A stretch of 64,000 bases of DNA. Origin: an uncultured Paracoccaceae bacterium (GTDB lineage Bacteria > Pseudomonadota > Alphaproteobacteria > Rhodobacterales > Rhodobacteraceae). Made by a program: the position numbers and the translations under genes. The notes beneath the pieces were generated by a model. The model was not told the DNA's origin. It did not search any database and saw only the letters and a list, made by a program, of their open reading frames with translations. This document shows positions 1 to 9,763 of the stretch, one piece after another (the stretch's first letter is position 1; every line of letters begins with the position of its first letter). The DNA lies in contig CANLEQ010000004.1 of assembly GCA_947489705.1 (NCBI GenBank), positions 161,820 to 225,819 on the forward strand. The letters are read 5' to 3'.

Positions 1-988
<988 letters not shown>

Positions 989-1036
989 TCAGATGAGCGC
1001 AGAGGGGTCCGGGACGCGCGCCTCAACGGGTCGTGA

Positions 1037-1723
1037 TCAGGCGCTTTCCGCAGTTTCCCATGCCGGATAGAAGTCCCGCGCATAGAGAAGCTCGGCACCC
1101 GGCGGCGGCAAAGATCGCAAGAAGCTCTCGCGCTCGGTGATCTGGTCGTACCAACGGGCGACTTCGGGAAAGCCGTCGAGCTTCGCGAAATGGCGCGCCA
1201 TGTAGACCGCCTGCCCCACCGAGATGTCGGCCGCAGAAAAGCCGCTCGTCAGCAGGTAGTCGCGGTTCTCGACCGGCGTCGACAACCGCGCTTCGATCGC
1301 CGCGAAACACTTCTCGAGCCGCTTGGCCTCGAGCTTCATGACGATGGGCGACCGCATGGAATCCTCATAGAGGATCACGTGCTGCTGGGTCAGCGCGGCG
1401 GCATGCTGGCTGATCGTCTCCGCGAAGTGCAGCCATACGAGAAAATCCGGCCGGTCGATATCGCCCGGCGGCCGGCCGAGGCCGCGATCGGCGAAGCGTT
1501 CGCAGAGGATTTCGGTGATGGCACCAGTCTCCCAGATGACTTCGCCGTCGAGTTCCAGCGCCGGCACCCGGCCCGCAGGGTTCAGCGAAAGATATTCTGG
1601 CTCCCGCAGGGAACGGTCGAACGGACGCACGCGGAGCTGGAAATCGACGTCAAGCTCGTGCAGCAGCCAAAGAGAGCGCATGGACCGCGTCTGGTGACAG
1701 TGATGAAGGGTGATCATGGGCAT
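1037..1723 (-). CDS. Glutathione S-transferase family protein
   Basis: Cytosolic GST of 228 aa, close to the family norm of about 200-230. Residues 1-80 form the thioredoxin-like glutathione-binding domain, with the typical stretch LNPAGRVPALELDGEVIWETGAITEIL containing the cis-Pro before the strand and the E-(T/S) pair that binds the gamma-glutamyl group. The remainder is the all-helical C-terminal domain. A second ATG at 1717 has a better placed AGGA ribosome site than the one at 1723, so the true start may be two codons later. The substrate cannot be predicted. The gene stands alone between the nuo operon and the acyl-CoA carboxylase genes. Confidence 0.88.
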   Translation of the reverse strand: MPMITLHHCHQTRSMRSLWLLHELDVDFQLRVRPFDRSLREPEYLSLNPAGRVPALELDGEVIWETGAITEILCERFADRGLGRPPGDIDRPDFLVWLHFAETISQHAAALTQQHVILYEDSMRSPIVMKLEAKRLEKCFAAIEARLSTPVENRDYLLTSGFSAADISVGQAVYMARHFAKLDGFPEVARWYDQITERESFLRSLPPPGAELLYARDFYPAWETAESA

Positions 1724-1786
1724 CCTGTCTCGGGGATCATCCCGTCCCCCTAGCAGAGCCTCGGGGGCGTGACCATAACGCGGCGC

Positions 1787-3727
1787 TCATTCGTCGGCGA
1801 GCCGGATCAGCCCGTCGCCCGCGCTGACCTGCTGGCCCTCTTCGACCATCGTCTCGGCGACCTTCCCGTCGCGCCCGGCCTTGAGGACATGTTCCATCTT
1901 CATCGCCTCGAGAACGGCCAGCGCGTCGCCCTCGCGCACCACGTCGCCGACCGTCGCGTGGAGCACCTTCACGAGACCGGGCATCGGCGCGGTGACGATA
2001 TCGGCCCCCGGCCCCGCGCTCCCCGCGCGCTCCAGCGGGTCGATCCCCTCGAACACGAAGCCCGGCCCCTCGGGAACCGCGATGATGCTGCCCGTGCGTA
2101 CCGCCTGCGCCATGCGGCGCCCCGCGATCCGCCACGAACCCGACGCCCACTCTGCCGTCACGTCCACATCCGCGCCCTCGACCTTGCGCGTTGTGCCGCC
2201 GAGACACGTGACCCGCAGGTCGAAGTCCCGCTCGCCTTCGCGCAAGAGGCAGGGCTGACCGCGCCCGGTCCAGAGCGCGAAACCCTGAAGCGCGTCGCCC
2301 GGTGCGTCGAGGCCGAGAGCCGCGAGCGCGGCCATCGCCAGGATCTCGGGCCCCGGCGCGGGCTTTCGCACCAGCGCGGCGAGGTTGCGCGCGATCAACC
2401 CCGTATCGACACGCCCGGCGACAAATCCGGGATCGACCAGCAACGCCTGGAGGAACGCCTTGTTAGTCACCGTCCCGGCCACCACCATACGCTCGAGCCC
2501 GCGGCTCAAGCGGCGCAGCGCCGCGTCCCGCGTCTCGCCGTGGGCGATCACCTTGGCGATCATCGGGTCGTAATGCGGTGATACGACATCGCCTTCGCGA
2601 ACGCCCGTCTCGATCCGCAGCCCCGGGGGAAAACGCAGCGCCCGCAACGTGCCGGTCGCAGGCAGGAACCCCGCCGTCGCATCCTCGGCATAGAGCCGCG
2701 CCTCGACCGCATGACCGGTAAGGGCGAGATCCTCCTGGCGCGCCGGCAGCGGTTCGCCGGCCGCGACCAGCAGCTGCCATTCCACGAGATCCATGCCGGT
2801 GACGGCCTCGGTCACCGGATGCTCCACCTGAAGGCGGGTGTTCATCTCCATGAAGAAGAACCCCTCCTGCGCGCCGGAGGCGACCACGTTGCCGTCGACG
2901 ATGAACTCCACCGTGCCCGCGCCGGCATATCCGATCGCCTCGGCCGCCCGCACGGCCGCCTCGCCCATCGCGCGGCGCAGGGCTTCGGTCATGCCCGGTG
3001 CGGGGGCCTCCTCGATCACCTTTTGATGGCGACGTTGCAAAGAGCAGTCGCGCTCGAAAAGGTGCACGGCCGTGCGCCCGTCGCCGAACACCTGGATCTC
3101 GACATGGCGTGGACGGGTCACGAACTTCTCGATCAGGACGGCATCGTTGCCGAACGCGCCTCTCGCCTCGGCGCGTGCGGCGGCGAGCGCGTCCGCGAAG
3201 TCGGCAGCGGCCTCGACCATGCGCATCCCCTTGCCGCCGCCGCCCGCGACCGCCTTGATCATCACGGGCCAGCCGATCCGCGCCGCCTCGTCCGCCAGGC
3301 GGTCTTCGGACTGGTCGTCACCGTGATACCCCGGCACGACGGGGACGCCTGCCGCTTCCATCACTGCCTTCGCGGCATCCTTGAGGCCCATCCGGCGAAT
3401 GGCGTCCGCCGACGGGCCGATGAAGACCAGGCCCGCCGCCTCGACCGCGTCCACGAAATCCGGATTCTCGCTGAGGAACCCGTAGCCCGGGTGGATCGCC
3501 TGCGATCCCGTCGCGCGCGCGGCAGCGATGATCCTGTCGCCGCGAAGATAGCTGTCGGATGGCGCGGCGCCGCCGATATGCACGGAGTGATCGGCCATCG
3601 CCACGTGCCGCGCGCCGGCATCGGCATCGGAAAAGACGGCCACCGTCTCCACGCCGAGCCTGCGACACGTATCGATCACCCTGCAGGCGATCTCGCCGCG
3701 ATTGGCGATCAGAATGCGCTCGAACAT
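1787..3727 (-). CDS. mccA: Acyl-CoA carboxylase biotin-carrying alpha subunit (methylcrotonyl-CoA carboxylase type)
   Basis: 646-aa subunit that carboxylates its own biotin with ATP and bicarbonate, for transfer by the beta subunit to an acyl-CoA, most likely 3-methylcrotonyl-CoA in leucine breakdown. Domains in order: biotin carboxylase N-domain (MFERILIANRGEIACR), ATP-grasp with the glycine-rich AVAGGGGKGM loop, biotin carboxylase C-domain (residues about 330-440), a linker region, and a C-terminal biotinyl domain with the EAMKMEH motif, biotinyl-Lys about 610. The ATG at 3727 follows a GGGGAG ribosome site and starts exactly at the conserved N terminus. It lies 50 bp after the beta-subunit gene. 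Substrate is inferred; geranyl-CoA or another branched acyl-CoA remains possible because ivd and HMG-CoA lyase genes are not adjacent. Confidence 0.88.
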   Translation of the reverse strand: MFERILIANRGEIACRVIDTCRRLGVETVAVFSDADAGARHVAMADHSVHIGGAAPSDSYLRGDRIIAAARATGSQAIHPGYGFLSENPDFVDAVEAAGLVFIGPSADAIRRMGLKDAAKAVMEAAGVPVVPGYHGDDQSEDRLADEAARIGWPVMIKAVAGGGGKGMRMVEAAADFADALAAARAEARGAFGNDAVLIEKFVTRPRHVEIQVFGDGRTAVHLFERDCSLQRRHQKVIEEAPAPGMTEALRRAMGEAAVRAAEAIGYAGAGTVEFIVDGNVVASGAQEGFFFMEMNTRLQVEHPVTEAVTGMDLVEWQLLVAAGEPLPARQEDLALTGHAVEARLYAEDATAGFLPATGTLRALRFPPGLRIETGVREGDVVSPHYDPMIAKVIAHGETRDAALRRLSRGLERMVVAGTVTNKAFLQALLVDPGFVAGRVDTGLIARNLAALVRKPAPGPEILAMAALAALGLDAPGDALQGFALWTGRGQPCLLREGERDFDLRVTCLGGTTRKVEGADVDVTAEWASGSWRIAGRRMAQAVRTGSIIAVPEGPGFVFEGIDPLERAGSAGPGADIVTAPMPGLVKVLHATVGDVVREGDALAVLEAMKMEHVLKAGRDGKVAETMVEEGQQVSAGDGLIRLADE

Positions 3728-3777
3728 CGTTTCTCCCCGAAGACGCCGACCAGAATTTTTGCGCCGATCCCCGCCGC

Positions 3778-5382
3778 TCACATCCGGAAGACGCCGAACC
3801 GCGTCTCGGGGATCGGCGCGTTGCACGACGCGGCAAGGCTCAGCGACAGGACCGACCGCGCACGGCGCGGATCGATCACGCCGTCGTCCCAGAGACGCGC
3901 CGAGGCGTAGAGCGGATGCGACTGGCGGGCGAATTGCGCCATGATCGGTGCCTTGAACGCCTCTTCCTCGGCCTCCGTCCACGTCTCGCCGCGCTTTTCC
4001 TTCTGCGCGCGCGTGACGCTCGCCAGCACGCCGGACGCCTGCGGCCCGCCCATCGTGGCGATCCGCGCATTGGGCCAAGACCAAACGAATCTCGGCGAGA
4101 AGGCCCGCCCCGCCATGCCGTAATTTCCCGCACCGAAAGAGCCGCCGATCAGCATCGAGATCTTGGGCACGGCGGCCGTCGAGACGGCCGTCACCATCTT
4201 CGCCCCGTGCCGCGCGATGCCTTGCGCCTCGTATTCCCGGCCGACCATGAAACCGGTGATGTTGTGCAGAAACAGAATCGGCACGCGGCGCTGCGTGCAA
4301 AGCTCGATGAAATGGGCGCCCTTCTGCGCCGCCTCGGAGAACAACACCCCGTTATTGGCGACGATGCCGACCGGCCAGCCGTCGATATGGGCGAAGCCGG
4401 TCACCAGCGTGTCCCCGAACCGCGCCTTGAACTCGTCGAAGCGCGATCCGTCGACCAGCCGCGCGACGACTTCGCGCACGTCGTAGGGCGTCGTGAGACT
4501 GCGGGGCACGATCCCCAAGACTTCGTCCGGATCATAGGCCGGAGGCTCGGGGCTCTGCCGCGTCACGTTGGTCGCCGGCGGGGTCCCGAGCGAGGCGACC
4601 GCCTGCCGGGCCAGAGCCAGCGCATGCGCATCGTCCTCGGCCAGGTAATCGGCCACACCGCTCAACCGGGTATGGACGTCGCCGCCCCCGAGATCCTCGG
4701 CGCTCACGACCTCGCCGGTCGCCGCCTTCACCAGCGGCGGACCCGCAAGAAAGATGGTCCCCTGCTCGCGCACGATGATCGTCACGTCGGACATGGCGGG
4801 GACATAGGCGCCCCCGGCGGTGCAGGAGCCCATGACGACGGCGATCTGCGCGATGCCCTTGGCACTCATGTTGGCCTGGTTGTAGAAGATCCGGCCGAAA
4901 TGATCGCGCCCCGGAAACACCTCGTCCTGCTGCAGCAGATTGGCGCCGCCCGAATCGACGAGATAGAGGCACGGAAGGTGGTTTTCCTCGGCGATCTCCT
5001 GCGCGCGGAGATGTTTCTTCACCGTCATCGGAAAATAGGTGCCGCCCTTGACGGTGGCGTCGTTGGCCAGCACCATGCATTGCCGCCCTGCAATGCGCCC
5101 GACGCCGGCAACCGCGCCCGCCGCCGGCGCCGCGCCGTCGTACATGTCGTGCGCGGCCGTCAGTCCGACTTCGAGGAACGGCGAGCCGGGATCCAGCAGT
5201 CCCGCCACCCGGTCGCGGGGGGCCATCTTGCCGCGCGCCTCGTGACGTTCGCGTGCGCGTTGACCTCCGCCCGCCATGGCAAGCTCCGCGGCGGCGCGCA
5301 TCTCGGCGATGAGATCGAGGTGGTGGGCAGTGTTGTCCGCGAATTCGGCGGAGTTTGTCAGGATCTTCGAACTCAGCTTCAC
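3778..5382 (-). CDS. mccB: Acyl-CoA carboxylase carboxyltransferase beta subunit (methylcrotonyl-CoA carboxylase type)
   Basis: 534-aa carboxyltransferase, the usual length for MCC beta, which moves the carboxyl group from biotin onto the acyl-CoA. Both crotonase-fold halves are visible. The N-terminal half has [20 protein letters not shown] and [15 protein letters not shown]; the C-terminal half has [16 protein letters not shown] and [19 protein letters not shown], which hold the oxyanion-hole glycines. I chose the GTG at 5382 ([14 protein letters not shown]): it has a GGAGGGG ribosome site 11 bases upstream and matches where family proteins begin. It is cotranscribed with the biotin subunit and read leftward. 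Confidence 0.88.
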   Translation of the reverse strand: MKLSSKILTNSAEFADNTAHHLDLIAEMRAAAELAMAGGGQRARERHEARGKMAPRDRVAGLLDPGSPFLEVGLTAAHDMYDGAAPAAGAVAGVGRIAGRQCMVLANDATVKGGTYFPMTVKKHLRAQEIAEENHLPCLYLVDSGGANLLQQDEVFPGRDHFGRIFYNQANMSAKGIAQIAVVMGSCTAGGAYVPAMSDVTIIVREQGTIFLAGPPLVKAATGEVVSAEDLGGGDVHTRLSGVADYLAEDDAHALALARQAVASLGTPPATNVTRQSPEPPAYDPDEVLGIVPRSLTTPYDVREVVARLVDGSRFDEFKARFGDTLVTGFAHIDGWPVGIVANNGVLFSEAAQKGAHFIELCTQRRVPILFLHNITGFMVGREYEAQGIARHGAKMVTAVSTAAVPKISMLIGGSFGAGNYGMAGRAFSPRFVWSWPNARIATMGGPQASGVLASVTRAQKEKRGETWTEAEEEAFKAPIMAQFARQSHPLYASARLWDDGVIDPRRARSVLSLSLAASCNAPIPETRFGVFRM

Positions 5383-5457
5383 GGTCGCAAGATCCCCTCC
5401 CGATGCCACGCCTGCCGAAAACTTAGAGGGCGGCCACCCCATCCGCAAGCGCGTGCG

Positions 5458-5766
5458 TCAGTGCCGCCGCTCCCCCGGGATGTCGACTGCGAAGCCGAAC
5501 CGCGACACGCCGTAGATCCGCCGCGGATCGCCGCCGCAGATCACCTCGAGCCAGAGATCGCCCCGGCCCGGCACGCCGACGCAATCAGCAGGGCTGCGGC
5601 CGGTCAGCTCCGCGTGATGTCGGGCATAACGCGAGATCACGTCCGTCGCGTCGAGCGTCGCGAGCCGAAACCCCATAAGCAGCCCCGACGCCGCAGCCAC
5701 GAACACCAGCGCGGCCAATGAAACGATCGCCGGGCCGCCGAACCTCGGATTCGCGCGCTCGCGCAC
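5458..5766 (-). CDS. Small single-pass membrane protein of unknown function
   Basis: 102-aa protein with one clear membrane segment at about residues 12-34 (AIVSLAALVFVAAASGLLMG) and a short soluble tail that contains two cysteines (ADCVGVPG and EVICGGDP). With the N terminus inside, the tail would be periplasmic and the cysteines could form a disulfide. The start is a GTG 12 bp after the phosphoglycolate phosphatase stop, so the two are probably one transcript that continues toward the acyl-CoA carboxylase genes. I do not recognise a family. Codon use is like its neighbours, which favours a real gene. Confidence 0.6.
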   Translation of the reverse strand: MRERANPRFGGPAIVSLAALVFVAAASGLLMGFRLATLDATDVISRYARHHAELTGRSPADCVGVPGRGDLWLEVICGGDPRRIYGVSRFGFAVDIPGERRH

Positions 5767-5778
5767 GGCCCCGTCCGT

Positions 5779-6456
5779 TCAGGCGACCGGGTCGGGGACC
5801 AGGATGCCGTCGACCAGGTCCGGAAGGTCATCGAAGTGATCGAGAAGCGCGTCGGGGCGCAGACGGGCGACGTCCCTGCCCTCTGGCCCGAAGCTCACGA
5901 GCAGCGACGGCACCCCGGCCCGGCGCGAGGTCTCCCGGTCGGTCTCTGTGTCGCCGACGAGACAGGCTCGCCTGCGGTCGCCGCCCGCGAGGTCCACGGC
6001 CTCCCAGAAATGACGCGGATCGGGCTTGCGCACATCGAGTGTATCCGCACCGACGAGCGGCCCGAAATGATCGCGGACGCCCATCGTGCGCAGAAGCTTG
6101 TCGGCCAGCCCCTCGGGCTTGTTGGTCGCGATCCCCACCACGACCCCGCGCGCCCGTAGCGCGTCGGCCACCGCCACGGCACCGGGATAGAATGTCGAAT
6201 GAACGCAGATCGCGTCACCGTAATGGTTCAGCAGCTTGACATATTCCCGCTCAACGATGGCATCGTCCAGGCGATCGACCCGGCTCAACCCGGCGCGCAG
6301 CATGGCGCGCGCGCCGCGAAAGGCGATCGCCTTGTCGGCCGCGGGGTCGAGCAGGTCCCCGTGGCCGAGGGCACGGAAACAGGTGTTCGCCGCGGCGATC
6401 AGATCAGCGCCGGTATCGATCAATGTGCCGTCGAGATCGAAAATCACAGCCCGCAT
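5779..6456 (-). CDS. gph: Phosphoglycolate phosphatase (HAD superfamily)
   Basis: 225-aa HAD hydrolase that removes phosphate from 2-phosphoglycolate, a product of DNA 3'-end repair and Rubisco oxygenation. Motif I is DLDGTLIDT with nucleophile Asp7 and acid/base Asp9. Motif II is the Thr in GIATNKPEG, motif III the Lys in VRKPDPRHF, and motif IV the acidic pair in LVGDTETDRE. The cap domain occupies about residues 15-85. A GGAGGG ribosome site precedes the ATG. It is divergent from glmU. The HAD family is certain; the exact substrate is inferred from similarity to Gph. Confidence 0.85.
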   Translation of the reverse strand: MRAVIFDLDGTLIDTGADLIAAANTCFRALGHGDLLDPAADKAIAFRGARAMLRAGLSRVDRLDDAIVEREYVKLLNHYGDAICVHSTFYPGAVAVADALRARGVVVGIATNKPEGLADKLLRTMGVRDHFGPLVGADTLDVRKPDPRHFWEAVDLAGGDRRRACLVGDTETDRETSRRAGVPSLLVSFGPEGRDVARLRPDALLDHFDDLPDLVDGILVPDPVA

Positions 6457-6579
6457 GGCGCTACCCTCCAGATCGGAAGTCTGTAACCTGCGGCAACCTC
6501 ATGTGAATGCAAGCGGGGATTGCACCCCGGCCCGCCTCGGATAGAACCGGGGCATTCATCGACTGAAAGAAGGTCCGAC

Positions 6580-7929
6580 ATGGCGACACATCTGATCGTT
6601 CTTGCCGCCGGTGCGGGCACTCGGATGCAGTCGGACATCCCCAAGGTGCTGCACCGGATCGGGCACGCCCCGCTCTTCGCCCACGCACTCGCCTCCGCCT
6701 CGGACCTTTCTCCGGAACGGCGCGTCATCGTCGCAGGCCACGGAGCGGAGGCTGTCGAAGCCGCGGCCCGCGATCTCGACCCGGATCTCGCGATCGTGCG
6801 TCAGGATCGCCAGCTCGGCACCGGGCATGCGGTGGCCCAGGCGCGCGGGGCACTTGCCGGCGCCCGGGGCGACGTCTTCGTTCTCTATGGCGACACGCCG
6901 CTCATCGCGCCCGAGACCCTGGCGGCGATGGGGCAGGCACGGCGCGACGGCGCCTCGGTCGTGGTGCTCGGCTTCGATGCGGCCGATCCGGGACGCTACG
7001 GACGGCTCGTCACCTGCGGCGGCAAGCTCGAGCGGATCGTGGAATACCAGGATGCCTCGGATGAGGAGCGGCGTATAACGCTCTGCAATTCCGGGGTGAT
7101 CTGCGCCGATGCGGAACAGGTGTTCGACTTGGTCGAGGCGGTCGGAGACGACAATGCCAGCGGCGAGTACTACCTTACGGACATCGTCGCCATCGCCCGG
7201 GATCGCGGACTGGAAACCGCCGTCGTCACCTGTCCCGAGACCGAGACGATGGGGGTCAACACGCGCGCCGAACTGGCCCGCGCCGAAAGCCTGTTCCAAG
7301 CGCGTGCGCGGCTCAGGGCGCTGGACGGTGGCGCGACCCTGACCGCGCCCGAGACCGTGTTCTTTGCCCACGACACGCGCCTCGGACGCGATGTCACGGT
7401 CGAGCCTCATGTCGTCTTCGGGCCCGGCGTCGCCGTCGAACCCGGCGCCACGATCCGCGCCTTCAGCCATCTGGAGGGGTGCCGGGTCGGCGCCGGTGCC
7501 GTGGTCGGGCCCTATGCGCGGTTGCGCCCGGGGACCGACCTCGGAAGTGGCGTGAAGATCGGAAATTTCGTCGAGACCAAGAATGCGCGGATCGGCGAGG
7601 CCGCGAAGGTGAACCATCTGAGCTATGTCGGCGATGCCGATATCGGCGCGTCGGCAAATCTGGGCGCGGGAACGATCACCTGCAATTACGACGGCGTCTT
7701 CAAGCACCGGACCACGGTCGGAGCGCGGGCTTTCGTGGGCTCCAACACAATGCTCGTCGCCCCGGTCGAACTCGGGTCGGACGCGATGACGGCCTCGGGA
7801 TCGGTAATCACGAGCGACGTGCCGGACGGCGCGCTGGCCCTTGCGCGCGCCCGGCAGATCAACAAGGACGGGATGGGCAAGCGCCTGATGGATCGGCTGC
7901 GGGCCGCCAAGAAGAAGGAAACTCACTGA
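6580..7929 (+). CDS. glmU: Bifunctional UDP-GlcNAc pyrophosphorylase / glucosamine-1-phosphate N-acetyltransferase
   Basis: 449-aa cytosolic enzyme that acetylates glucosamine-1-phosphate and then couples it to UTP, giving UDP-GlcNAc for peptidoglycan and lipopolysaccharide. The N-terminal pyrophosphorylase domain carries the signature LAAGAGTRMQSDIPKVLH at residues 8-25, with Arg15 and Lys22. From about residue 250 the protein is a left-handed beta-helix of hexapeptide repeats with the acetyl-CoA site motif CNYDGVFKHRT. The ATG at 6580 has a GAAAGAAGG ribosome site. It is followed one base later by glmS, forming a two-gene amino-sugar operon. Confidence 0.96.
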   Translation: MATHLIVLAAGAGTRMQSDIPKVLHRIGHAPLFAHALASASDLSPERRVIVAGHGAEAVEAAARDLDPDLAIVRQDRQLGTGHAVAQARGALAGARGDVFVLYGDTPLIAPETLAAMGQARRDGASVVVLGFDAADPGRYGRLVTCGGKLERIVEYQDASDEERRITLCNSGVICADAEQVFDLVEAVGDDNASGEYYLTDIVAIARDRGLETAVVTCPETETMGVNTRAELARAESLFQARARLRALDGGATLTAPETVFFAHDTRLGRDVTVEPHVVFGPGVAVEPGATIRAFSHLEGCRVGAGAVVGPYARLRPGTDLGSGVKIGNFVETKNARIGEAAKVNHLSYVGDADIGASANLGAGTITCNYDGVFKHRTTVGARAFVGSNTMLVAPVELGSDAMTASGSVITSDVPDGALALARARQINKDGMGKRLMDRLRAAKKKETH

Positions 7930-7930
7930 A

Positions 7931-9742
7931 ATGTGCGGGATCGTCGGCGTTCTGGGGCGGCACGAGGTCTCGCCCCTTCTGGTCGAGGCGCTCAAGCGTC
8001 TCGAATATCGCGGCTACGACAGCGCGGGCATCGCAACGGTCGAGGCCGGTCGCCTAGACCGGCGGCGGGCGGTCGGAAAGCTCATCAACCTGTCGGATCA
8101 CCTGGTCCGCGATCCGCTGCCCGGCAAATCCGGTATCGGTCATACCCGTTGGGCCACCCACGGCGCCCCGAGCGTGGCGAACGCCCATCCGCATCGCGCC
8201 GGCACGGTCGCGGTGGTGCATAACGGGATCATCGAGAACTACGCGGCGCTGCGCGAGGAACTGCGCGCCCGCAATCTCGGCGGTGAATCCGAGACCGACA
8301 CCGAAACGGTCGCGATCCTCGCCCAGAGTTTCATTGCAGAGGGCGCCAGCCCCCGGGAGGCCGTGGCGCGCACGCTCGAACGGTTGGAGGGTGCCTTCGC
8401 GCTCGCCTTTCTCTTCGACGGCCACGACGATCTGATGATCGTCGCGCGCCGCGGCTCGCCGCTTGCGATCTCGCTCGGCGACGGCGAGGCCTATGTGGGC
8501 TCTGACGCCATCGCGCTCGCGCCGATGACCGATCACCTGACATATCTCGAGGAAGGCGACTGGGCGGTCCTGACCCGCAGCTCGGCCGAGATCTTCGACG
8601 CGGAGAACCGCCCCGTGACCCGCCCGAGCGTTCCGATCACCCCCGAAGCGGGCCGGGTGGAGAAAGGCGGCCATCGCCACTGGATGGCCAAGGAGATCGC
8701 AGAGCAGCCCGCCGTGCTCAATGCCGCGCTGAGCCATTACATACGCGACGGGCGCATCGTCCTGCCCGGATCCGGCCTCGATTTCACCGGCGTCAACCGG
8801 ATCGTCATGGTCGCCTGCGGCACCGCGTCCTACGCCTGCCATACCGCGAAATACTGGATCGAGCGACTCGCCGGCATTCCCGTCGAAGTGGACGTGGCGT
8901 CGGAGTTCCGCTATCGCGAGCCGCCGATCACCGAGGGCACATTGGCGATCTTCGTCAGCCAGTCCGGCGAGACGGCCGATACCCTGGCCGCTCTGCGCTT
9001 CTGCTCGGGACGAGCGCGAATTCTCTCTGTGGTCAATGTCGAGAGTTCGTCCATCGCCCGCGCCTCGGATATCGCCCTGCCTATCCTTGCGGGACGCGAA
9101 ATCGGCGTCGCGTCGACCAAGGCGTTCACCTGTCAACTGGCCGTGCTCGGGATCCTCGCGCTGAAGGCGGCGCAGGATCTCGGAACGCTTTCCCAGAGCG
9201 ACATCGCCCGCCACCTCGACGATCTGCTGCGGCTGCCGGCATTGATGGCACAGGCGCTGAATGCCGAGGAAGAGATCAGCCATATCGCGCGCGACCTCTC
9301 CGAGGCGCGCGATATCCTGTTTCTGGGACGCGGCGCCATGTATCCCCTCGCCCTTGAGGGCGCCCTGAAACTTAAAGAAATCAGCTATATACATGCCGAA
9401 GCGTATGCATCGGGCGAACTCAAGCATGGCCCCATTGCGTTGGTCGACGAACATGTCCCCGTCATCGTGTTCGCCCCGAATGATCGGCTTTTCGGCAAGT
9501 CGGTCAGCAACATGCGCGAAGTCATGGCACGCGGGGGCAGGATCGTGCTCGTCAGCGATGCGCCCGGGCTGGCCAGCCAGCCGGATGTCTGGCACCGGGC
9601 GCAGATGCCCGAAATCTCGGAATTGTGGGCGCCGATCCTCTACGCGATACCGGCGCAATTGCTGGCCTACCACACTGCGATCGCCAAGGGGACGGATGTC
9701 GACCAGCCGCGCAATCTCGCCAAATCGGTAACGGTGGAGTGA
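7931..9742 (+). CDS. glmS: Glutamine-fructose-6-phosphate aminotransferase (isomerizing)
   Basis: 603-aa enzyme that makes glucosamine-6-phosphate from fructose-6-phosphate and glutamine, the first step toward UDP-GlcNAc. The start MCGIVGVLG exposes the N-terminal nucleophile Cys after Met removal, and the glutaminase domain runs to about residue 240. Two SIS sugar-isomerase domains follow (VACGTASYACHTAKY, FVSQSGETADT, FLGRGAMYPLALEGALKLKE). The C terminus is AKSVTVE, typical of the family, where the isomerase site closes. It starts one base after the glmU stop and is almost certainly cotranscribed. No glmS ribozyme is expected or seen here. Confidence 0.97.
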   Translation: MCGIVGVLGRHEVSPLLVEALKRLEYRGYDSAGIATVEAGRLDRRRAVGKLINLSDHLVRDPLPGKSGIGHTRWATHGAPSVANAHPHRAGTVAVVHNGIIENYAALREELRARNLGGESETDTETVAILAQSFIAEGASPREAVARTLERLEGAFALAFLFDGHDDLMIVARRGSPLAISLGDGEAYVGSDAIALAPMTDHLTYLEEGDWAVLTRSSAEIFDAENRPVTRPSVPITPEAGRVEKGGHRHWMAKEIAEQPAVLNAALSHYIRDGRIVLPGSGLDFTGVNRIVMVACGTASYACHTAKYWIERLAGIPVEVDVASEFRYREPPITEGTLAIFVSQSGETADTLAALRFCSGRARILSVVNVESSSIARASDIALPILAGREIGVASTKAFTCQLAVLGILALKAAQDLGTLSQSDIARHLDDLLRLPALMAQALNAEEEISHIARDLSEARDILFLGRGAMYPLALEGALKLKEISYIHAEAYASGELKHGPIALVDEHVPVIVFAPNDRLFGKSVSNMREVMARGGRIVLVSDAPGLASQPDVWHRAQMPEISELWAPILYAIPAQLLAYHTAIAKGTDVDQPRNLAKSVTVE

Positions 9743-9763
9743 ACGCTCCGCTGTGCGGGGCCC

